Assembly (NCBI RefSeq): GCF_018986435.1
Contig: NZ_JAHMIN010000021.1
Location: forward strand, 1 to 37,239
Origin: Hahella sp. HN01
GTDB taxonomy: Bacteria; Pseudomonadota; Gammaproteobacteria; Pseudomonadales; Oleiphilaceae
DNA length: 37,239 nucleotides
Direction: 5' to 3'
Below are positions 32,118 to 37,239 of the stretch, in pieces. Below the pieces are notes generated by a model. That model had not been told where the DNA came from, did no database searches, and was given only the letters and a program-made list of their open reading frames with translations. Made by a program: the position numbers and the translations under genes. Positions within the stretch are counted from its first letter, which is position 1. Each line of letters starts with the position of its first letter.

Positions 32118-32756
32118 TTACCGCGCGCCCCAATCATAATCCTGAATTTGATGTACGCGCTCCCTTTGTTCCTCGGTGAGCACTTCCTGCATTTTTCTGC
32201 GCGCCTGCAATTGAATTTCCAGCATTTTGAGATGGGCGTCCGCCATGGCGCGATGGGCTTCCAGAATGGCTTTGTCGTCCATTTCGTCTTTGTTGAACAG
32301 GCTCTGCATGGCGGCGTGTTGTTTGTACATCTCATGAAAATGAGTCCACTGCTGTTCGCCCAACTGCTTTTGAATTTCTTCAATCTTGTTGCGCTGCTTA
32401 TCATCCAGCCCCAGCAGGCCAGCCATCCGCGGTGTGCTTAAATCCATCATGCCGCCCATCATAAAGCCATCGCCCATCATGTACCCGTGACCGAACCTGT
32501 GATCAGACCCCATCATGGAATGGCGACCGTAGCCGCTCCAGTTGGATGCGCTCCAGTCGTCGCCTGTGAACATGCCGCCGCTTCCCATCATATGCCCGCT
32601 CCTCATCATGCCCTGACCGCCGCCGGCGCAGTCTTCACAATCGCTATCGGAAGCGCTTGAGCCAAAGAAACCGTGGCCAGAGGCGGAGGCGGCCAGGCTA
32701 AGCATCAAGGCGACAGTAAGAGGTTTTAGGGGAGCGAGGATATGTCTGTGGTTCAT
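32118..32756 (-). CDS. Spy/CpxP-like periplasmic protein, Met/His-rich
   Basis: A 212 aa exported protein with signal peptide LKPLTVALMLSLAASASGHG (cut near residue 28). Residues about 35-105 are rich in Met, Gly and His (MMRSGHMMGSGGM, HSMMGSDHRFGHGYMMGDGFMMGGMM), a composition common in copper- or silver-binding proteins. The C-terminal half is helical and like Spy/CpxP: LLGLDDKQRNKIEEIQKQL, then LEIQLQARRKMQEVLTEEQRERV, an LTxxQ-type ending. Spy and CpxP are periplasmic chaperone or stress proteins. Two Cys (CEDC) lie near residue 42. AAAAGGAGAC precedes the ATG. It is convergent with the CadC-like gene. A metal-stress role is inferred. Confidence 0.75.
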   Translation of the reverse strand: MNHRHILAPLKPLTVALMLSLAASASGHGFFGSSASDSDCEDCAGGGQGMMRSGHMMGSGGMFTGDDWSASNWSGYGRHSMMGSDHRFGHGYMMGDGFMMGGMMDLSTPRMAGLLGLDDKQRNKIEEIQKQLGEQQWTHFHEMYKQHAAMQSLFNKDEMDDKAILEAHRAMADAHLKMLEIQLQARRKMQEVLTEEQRERVHQIQDYDWGAR

Positions 32757-32884
32757 GGCGGCGTCTCCTTTTGGGTTGGAGTAGGTGATCAGTACCCCTG
32801 CTGCTCAAGGTGATTCATTGAGCCCTTGGAGTGTAGATAGTCTGGTTGAAACTCATCCAATTTCCATGACTATTTTTAGTCGGT

Positions 32885-32914
32885 TTGACAGTCATCAATT
32901 CATTTGGCTTTTAT
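32885..32914 (+). promoter_or_regulatory. possible sigma-70 promoter of the GGDEF-EAL gene
   Basis: TTGACA at 32885-32890 matches the -35 consensus, with TTTTAT 18 bases after it (32909-32914, weak -10). The TTG that would start the longest frame of the downstream gene is part of this -35 box, which supports a later start codon. Confidence 0.35.
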
Positions 32915-33019
32915 TGCGCCCCACTAAGGCAAAATCGCGGTCTTGTGCTAGTTTCCTTTATAAAAAAACAACAAAGCCGCTACTGGCGGACATGCGAAAA
33001 CCTGGGAAGATTCCACAGC

Positions 33020-35761
33020 GTGCGCTTGATACATCTCAAAAGTCATATTCGTTCCTACCTCCGACGTTTACTCGTCTTCTCCTTGCTTGGCGCTGGCCTG
33101 CTCTCCACGGTATTTTTGTGGGCTGATTATCAGATGATGGAGGCGTTGCCCGCCGCGCAGAAAGCGGAACTGTCTCTGCAAAGCGCCATGTTGTATCTCC
33201 TGATCGCCTGTGTCGTTCTGATCGGCGCCGTGGTGGCCTGGATACTCACTTCCAATGAGGCTCGCAATGAGGCATTGCGCGAGAGCCGCAACAACCTGGA
33301 TAAAGCGCAGCAAATCGCCCGGCTGGGCAACTGGCTTTGGGATCTAAAATGCAACGAGGTGTATTGGTCGGATCAGGTCTATCGCAATCTGGGCCTGTCG
33401 CTCCACAACAACAAGGCCTCCTATGAAAAGTTCCTGGAATGCGTGCATCCAGATGACAGGGCGCGCGTGGTCAAGCTCGTGGATGAGGCGTTGGAGAATA
33501 AGCAGGTGTACGCCATCGAACATCGCGTCATCTGGCCCGGAGGCGAGGAGCGCATCATGTGCGGGGCGGGCGAGGTGATCTTTGACGCTCAGGGACACCC
33601 TGTGCAAATGCACGGAACCATTCAGGACATCACTGAGCGTAAGCGCGATGAAAATCGCAAGAATGAATATGCGCACCTGATCTACGATCTCTATAACAAT
33701 GCGCCATGTGGCTATCACTCCCTGGACCCTCAAGGACTGATCGTGGACATCAACGAGACGGCGCTACGCTGGCTGGGCTATTCACGTAATGAGCTGGTCG
33801 GCAAAGTTATGTTTTGCGATCTGCTGTCGGAAGACTGCGTGCAGTTGTGCTGGGATAAGCTGGGGCAACTGAAGAAAGGCGGCACGCTGAGCAATCTGGA
33901 GTTGAATGTTCGCTGCAAAGACGGCCGGTTATTCTGCGTTTTACTGAGCAGCACGGCGCTGCAGAGTGAGGACGGCGAGTTTCGGGGCAGCCGCTGCATA
34001 TTGGTGGATTACACGGAACGTCGTCGCCACGAGAAGGAGCTGCAGCAGGCGGCGGTGGTGTTCGACGCCATCCGCGAAGCGGTCATTATCACAGACGACG
34101 CGCGCAATATCGTGGCGGTGAACAACGCCTTCACCGAGATTACTGGCTACACCCTGGAAGATGTCTACGGACGCAACCCCCGCCTGCAACAGTCCGGCCG
34201 CCATGACAAAACCTTTTACCAATCCCTGTGGCGCTCCATCACCGAGCACGGCCACTGGCAGGGCGAGATCGAGAACAAGCGGCGTAATGGCGAGATCTAT
34301 CCCGCCTGGCAGAACATCAATGTGGTCTACGATAGAAACGGTAAAATCGCCAACTATGTGTCGGTGTTCTCTGACATCAGCGTGATCAAAGAGAAGGAAA
34401 AGCAACTGCGCCATCTCGCCAACCATGACTCGCTGACCGGGTTGCCCAATCGACTGCTGTTCTTCAACAGCCTTGAGATTTCCCTGGAGCGGGCCAAGCG
34501 GCGGCGTATGCAAGTAGCGCTGATGTTTATCGACCTGGATCGCTTCAAGATTATCAACGACACCATGGGGCATGAGGCTGGCGATATCCTGCTGAAAACC
34601 GTGGCGCGACGGTTGTCGGAAGCGGTGCGGGGCGAAGATATGGTGGCGCGCCTGGGGGGAGACGAGTTCACCATCAGTCTGGAAGAGCTGTCCAACACCG
34701 AGGACGCCGCCGCCATGGCTGGCAAACTGATCGAAACCATTCGTCAGCCCATTCACATCGGCGGCCATGAAATTGTCTGCTCCGCCAGTATTGGCATTGC
34801 TATTTTCCCTCATGATGCGGATAGCGCGCAGAATCTGGCGCGGGCGGCGGATGCGGCCATGTATCGGGCCAAAGAGCTGCACCGCAATACCTTTGAGTTC
34901 TACACCAGCGAATTGACGGAAAGGGCGATAGAGCACCTGACTCTGAGCAGTGAGATGCGGCAAGCCCTGGAGCGCAATGAGTTTGAACTCTACTACCAGC
35001 CGCAATTCAATCTGGCCAGCGGCAAGCTGGTGGGAGCGGAGACGCTACTGCGCTGGCGGCATCCCACGCGGGGACTGATAACCCCCTACTGTTTCATCAA
35101 TATTGCGGAAGACAGCGCTCTGATCGACCCCATTGGCAGGTGGGTGATCAATCAGCTGTGTCGGGATGTGGCGGGCTGGTTGAAGGAGGGGCTGAAGTTG
35201 CCACGTATCGCTTTTAATGTCTCAGGCAAACAGTTGGAGCATTACGATGTCAAAGGGCGCATCGAACATGCATTGCAACGCTGGGGGCTGGAGCCGTCCG
35301 ACCTGGATCTGGAGCTGGAAGTGACGGAAGGCGCTCTACAGTATGAGGAACGCAGCGTGGAGGTGCTCAGACAGGTGCGGTCGCTGGGCCTGAGCGTGGC
35401 CATTGATGATTTCGGTACGGGATATTCCTCTCTCAGCCGGCTCAAGCGAATGCCGATAGATACGCTCAAAATCGACCGCATGTTTATTCGCGACTTACCG
35501 GAAGACCCCAATAATCAAGCTTTAGCCAGCGGCATTATTCTGCTAGGCCGGGCGCTGGGCCTCAAAGTGGTGGCCGAAGGCGTGGAGAATGTGGAGCAGT
35601 TGCGCTTTTTGCAGGAGCGCGACTGCGATGAGGTGCAGGGTTTTCTGCTCAGCAAGCCTCTGCCTAAAGCGGCGTTTGTAAAACTGTTGAAAGGGGAGGG
35701 GCTGCCTGTGATTCCGCCGGCGTCGCTGACAGTGGTCAGGAAGCCGGCGGCGTCGGATTAG
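33020..35761 (+). CDS. PAS-PAS-PAS-GGDEF-EAL membrane protein
   Basis: A 913 aa c-di-GMP turnover protein from GTG 33020 (MRLIHLKSHIRSYLRRLLVF). Two membrane helices at about 14-35 and 56-76 bracket a short periplasmic loop. Then three PAS domains (about 97-215, 225-345, 350-470), GGDEF motif at 546-550 with the inhibitory RxxD site RGED at 537-540, and an EAL domain with Glu674 in ETLLRW, EVTEGAL, IDDFGTGYSS and AEGVEN. ETL replaces EAL but the catalytic Glu stays. Both diguanylate cyclase and phosphodiesterase activities look possible; which dominates cannot be told. The longer TTG start at 32885 overlaps a -35 box. It is alone in its unit. PAS domains may sense oxygen, redox or small ligands. 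Confidence 0.9.
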   Translation: MRLIHLKSHIRSYLRRLLVFSLLGAGLLSTVFLWADYQMMEALPAAQKAELSLQSAMLYLLIACVVLIGAVVAWILTSNEARNEALRESRNNLDKAQQIARLGNWLWDLKCNEVYWSDQVYRNLGLSLHNNKASYEKFLECVHPDDRARVVKLVDEALENKQVYAIEHRVIWPGGEERIMCGAGEVIFDAQGHPVQMHGTIQDITERKRDENRKNEYAHLIYDLYNNAPCGYHSLDPQGLIVDINETALRWLGYSRNELVGKVMFCDLLSEDCVQLCWDKLGQLKKGGTLSNLELNVRCKDGRLFCVLLSSTALQSEDGEFRGSRCILVDYTERRRHEKELQQAAVVFDAIREAVIITDDARNIVAVNNAFTEITGYTLEDVYGRNPRLQQSGRHDKTFYQSLWRSITEHGHWQGEIENKRRNGEIYPAWQNINVVYDRNGKIANYVSVFSDISVIKEKEKQLRHLANHDSLTGLPNRLLFFNSLEISLERAKRRRMQVALMFIDLDRFKIINDTMGHEAGDILLKTVARRLSEAVRGEDMVARLGGDEFTISLEELSNTEDAAAMAGKLIETIRQPIHIGGHEIVCSASIGIAIFPHDADSAQNLARAADAAMYRAKELHRNTFEFYTSELTERAIEHLTLSSEMRQALERNEFELYYQPQFNLASGKLVGAETLLRWRHPTRGLITPYCFINIAEDSALIDPIGRWVINQLCRDVAGWLKEGLKLPRIAFNVSGKQLEHYDVKGRIEHALQRWGLEPSDLDLELEVTEGALQYEERSVEVLRQVRSLGLSVAIDDFGTGYSSLSRLKRMPIDTLKIDRMFIRDLPEDPNNQALASGIILLGRALGLKVVAEGVENVEQLRFLQERDCDEVQGFLLSKPLPKAAFVKLLKGEGLPVIPPASLTVVRKPAASD

Positions 35762-35782
35762 CGGATGACTCCGCTTTAATGC

Positions 35783-36352
35783 TCAGTAGATACAGCCCCC
35801 GTCAGGGCCGCAGGTGACGCTGATTCCATGGCTGGGGTCGGATGAAATAAACCCCGAGGTGGTTCCGTCGCTGATTACCGAACCGCCACGGCCACTGTGA
35901 CCCAGGCCGCGACTGCCGCCGCCCCGGTTGCTGAACATCGGCGCCAGATTAAATAGCGCCGGCCCGCCTTCATAACCGCCGACGCCTGCGGCGTTGAGCC
36001 AGTAACGCCCGGGAATCGCCTGGCCGAAATAGTTTCTCAGAGCCATGGCTTCGCTGGGGTGTATTTCCCGACCGTTGATAAAAATGCTGGTGCCGCCGCC
36101 GGAGATATCCGCGGGCAGGGGAGCGGAGATGGGAAGTCCAGGATAGGTGACGCCGACAGTTGGGCCGCCTTCAAAGCCCCAGGCGCCGGTGTGCGCGTCG
36201 TACCAGTATTGGCCCGGTTGCAGACGAATCCCTTGCTGCGCGAAGTAGTTGGCCACTTGGGCGTCGAGGGGCGCGCGATTCACGATCACCCCCTCCGCCA
36301 TTGCCGTGACTGAAATCAGTAGTGTCAGAAGAATCGTGCATGAACGAAACAT
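35783..36352 (-). CDS. exported protein with internal repeat
   Basis: A 189 aa exported protein with signal peptide (SCTILLTLLISVTAMA). Two internal repeats: QPGQYWYDAHTGAWGFEGGP (residues about 47-66) and GRYWLNAAGVGGYEGGP (about 110-128), each preceded by a NYF...Q helix, with the pattern PG-x-YW-[YL]-[DN]-A-x(2-3)-G-x2-G-[FY]-EGGP. Between them is SIFINGREIHPSEAMALRN. The tail is Gly/Ser-rich and ends VTCGPDGGCIY. I know the overall look from a family of uncharacterised bacterial exported proteins but cannot name it. ATG 36352 has GGGAGGACGACG; a longer frame to 36412 is rejected because the signal peptide starts here. Confidence 0.75.
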   Translation of the reverse strand: MFRSCTILLTLLISVTAMAEGVIVNRAPLDAQVANYFAQQGIRLQPGQYWYDAHTGAWGFEGGPTVGVTYPGLPISAPLPADISGGGTSIFINGREIHPSEAMALRNYFGQAIPGRYWLNAAGVGGYEGGPALFNLAPMFSNRGGGSRGLGHSGRGGSVISDGTTSGFISSDPSHGISVTCGPDGGCIY

Positions 36353-36484
36353 CGTCGTCCTCCCGCCATCGCTACAAATGACTTGATTGCAAGGCTTTCG
36401 CCGATAAAACACCTATGAGGGGGCGTTAAAAACAAGTAGCGCGTTTTTTGATCAGTTTCCGTCAATAAATTTTCACTTCCTGGA

Positions 36485-37239
36485 TTAGCCTGCGCGCAGG
36501 CCATCCAGACTCAAGCCGTCGCCCGCCACCGGCGCAGTGCGGGAAATAAACTGCACGAAGCCGGCCACGGCGGGTGAAGTCTGTTCCCGATTATATAAAA
36601 GACGCATTTGCACGCCTGGCAAGGCGGGCAGATAGTCGCTGCTCTCCACCACACGCAACCCTTCCGGCACGATGCTTTTGCCCAGGACCGTGACCCCCAG
36701 TCCCGCCAGTACGCCTGCGCGTATGCCGCTGAAACTGGCGCAGGTGTAAACAATGCGCCAGGGAATGCTCATGGAGTCCAGGGCTTCAATAATGCGATGA
36801 CGGTAAACGCAGCCCCGCGGCGCGACGATCAACGGCACAGGATGGCGGGTATGGCAGGTGTGATGAATGCTGGTGGCCCACACCAGATCCTCCATCCAGC
36901 CTTCTTCCGGGGAGATAGTGCGCAGGCTAGTATGCAGGGCGAATACCAGATCCAGCTCTTTAGAGCGATAACGCTCCACCAGATTGGAACTGAGATCGCA
37001 GGTGACCTCCAGCGTGACGTTAGGGTGCGCCTGGGAAAACTTGCCCAACACCTCCGGCAACGAGCTGGCGAATTCGTTGGGAATTCCCAGGCGCAGGCAG
37101 CCGGCCAGCTCCGGCTGCGACAGTTTGATCATGGCTTCTTTATTAAGGGCGAGAATGTCGCGGGCGTACTGCAACAGAATCAGCCCCTCCGGAGTGGGAG
37201 CCAGCGCCTTGTTGTTGCGCACGAGCAGGGTGGTTCCTA
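36485..37239 (-). CDS. LysR-family transcriptional regulator, 5' end cut by window
   Basis: The visible part encodes the end of the winged helix (GTTLLVRNNKALAPTPEGLI) and the whole effector-binding domain. Sequence continues to the window edge without a start, so the HTH N-terminus lies outside. The segment LAGCLRLGIPNEFASSLPEVLGKFSQ (shown in part) and LDLVFAL are typical of the LysR substrate domain. The inducer cannot be told. The reading frame at the edge is GGA ACC ACC CTG (minus strand). Confidence 0.85.
   Translation of the reverse strand, partial: GTTLLVRNNKALAPTPEGLILLQYARDILALNKEAMIKLSQPELAGCLRLGIPNEFASSLPEVLGKFSQAHPNVTLEVTCDLSSNLVERYRSKELDLVFALHTSLRTISPEEGWMEDLVWATSIHHTCHTRHPVPLIVAPRGCVYRHRIIEALDSMSIPWRIVYTCASFSGIRAGVLAGLGVTVLGKSIVPEGLRVVESSDYLPALPGVQMRLLYNREQTSPAVAGFVQFISRTAPVAGDGLSLDGLRAG

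Noticed and set aside
35036-35050. ETL instead of EAL, considered as a sign of an inactive phosphodiesterase
   Set aside because: The catalytic Glu and the DFGTGYSS, EVTE and AEGVEN motifs are all kept, and variation at the Ala is common.
1-37239. CRISPR array, tRNA, rRNA, transposase or integrase
   Set aside because: No regularly spaced repeats, cloverleaf, ribosomal sequence or recombinase motif was seen by eye.

Overview
The window looks like chromosomal DNA of a marine, Hahella-like gammaproteobacterium. This is a judgement from GC-rich codon use with many GGC/GCG codons, Gram-negative lipoproteins, a YbiT-type ABC-F protein, a TIGR03805/TIGR03806-like lipoprotein pair and long GGDEF-EAL and CadC-like regulators; no rRNA or other taxonomic marker is present. 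No tRNA, rRNA, CRISPR array, transposase, integrase or replication origin was seen.

Region 1 (1-5.24 kb, visibly AT-rich, all genes on the minus strand) is an accessory array. It holds two paralogous Imm11/DUF1629-like proteins, a DUF4261-like protein, two paralogues of an unrecognised 218-223 aa family, a 136 aa orphan, a coiled-coil/zinc-ribbon protein and a 28-codon stub that looks like a decayed third copy of the unrecognised family. Paralogue arrays of this kind usually shield against polymorphic toxins, but no toxin gene is visible. The left 364 bases carry two diverged copies of a short repeat that reads as two similar C-terminal peptides. A gene-free spacer with two strong hairpins (about 5.24-5.60 kb) follows.

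Region 2 (5.6-16.5 kb, GC-rich, plus strand) is the most interesting part. Ten genes are packed with overlaps or short gaps: a subtilisin-like S8 peptidase, three helical or unrecognised proteins, a large protein with two hydrophobic blocks and a possible internal start, a 61 aa basic protein, two small proteins resembling the Trypco2 domain (one with helix-hairpin-helix-like and IPT-like parts), a Pro/Gln-rich linker protein, and a final protein with two AvrRpt2/C70-like cysteine peptidase domains. Seven of the ten have no family I recognise. The last two share a short N-terminal motif. I infer a cytoplasmic assembly or effector system with proteolytic parts and do not recognise a described system with this gene order.

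Region 3 (16.5-26.6 kb) is mixed: a zinc-ribbon protein, an AHSA1/SRPBCC protein, a maltose/galactoside-type O-acetyltransferase, a HEAT-like hypothetical, a secreted cysteine-repeat protein with a perfect FNR/Anr-type site far upstream, a large lipoprotein, a small membrane protein, a SAM methyltransferase, YbiT, a small AT-rich hypothetical and an AraC-family regulator.

Region 4 (26.7-37.2 kb) holds an apparent two-gene lipoprotein operon (right-handed beta-helix protein, then diheme cytochrome c), a membrane-anchored winged-helix/TPR regulator, a Met/His-rich Spy/CpxP-like periplasmic protein, a PAS3-GGDEF-EAL membrane protein with all key c-di-GMP residues, a small exported protein with an internal repeat, and a LysR regulator cut by the right edge.
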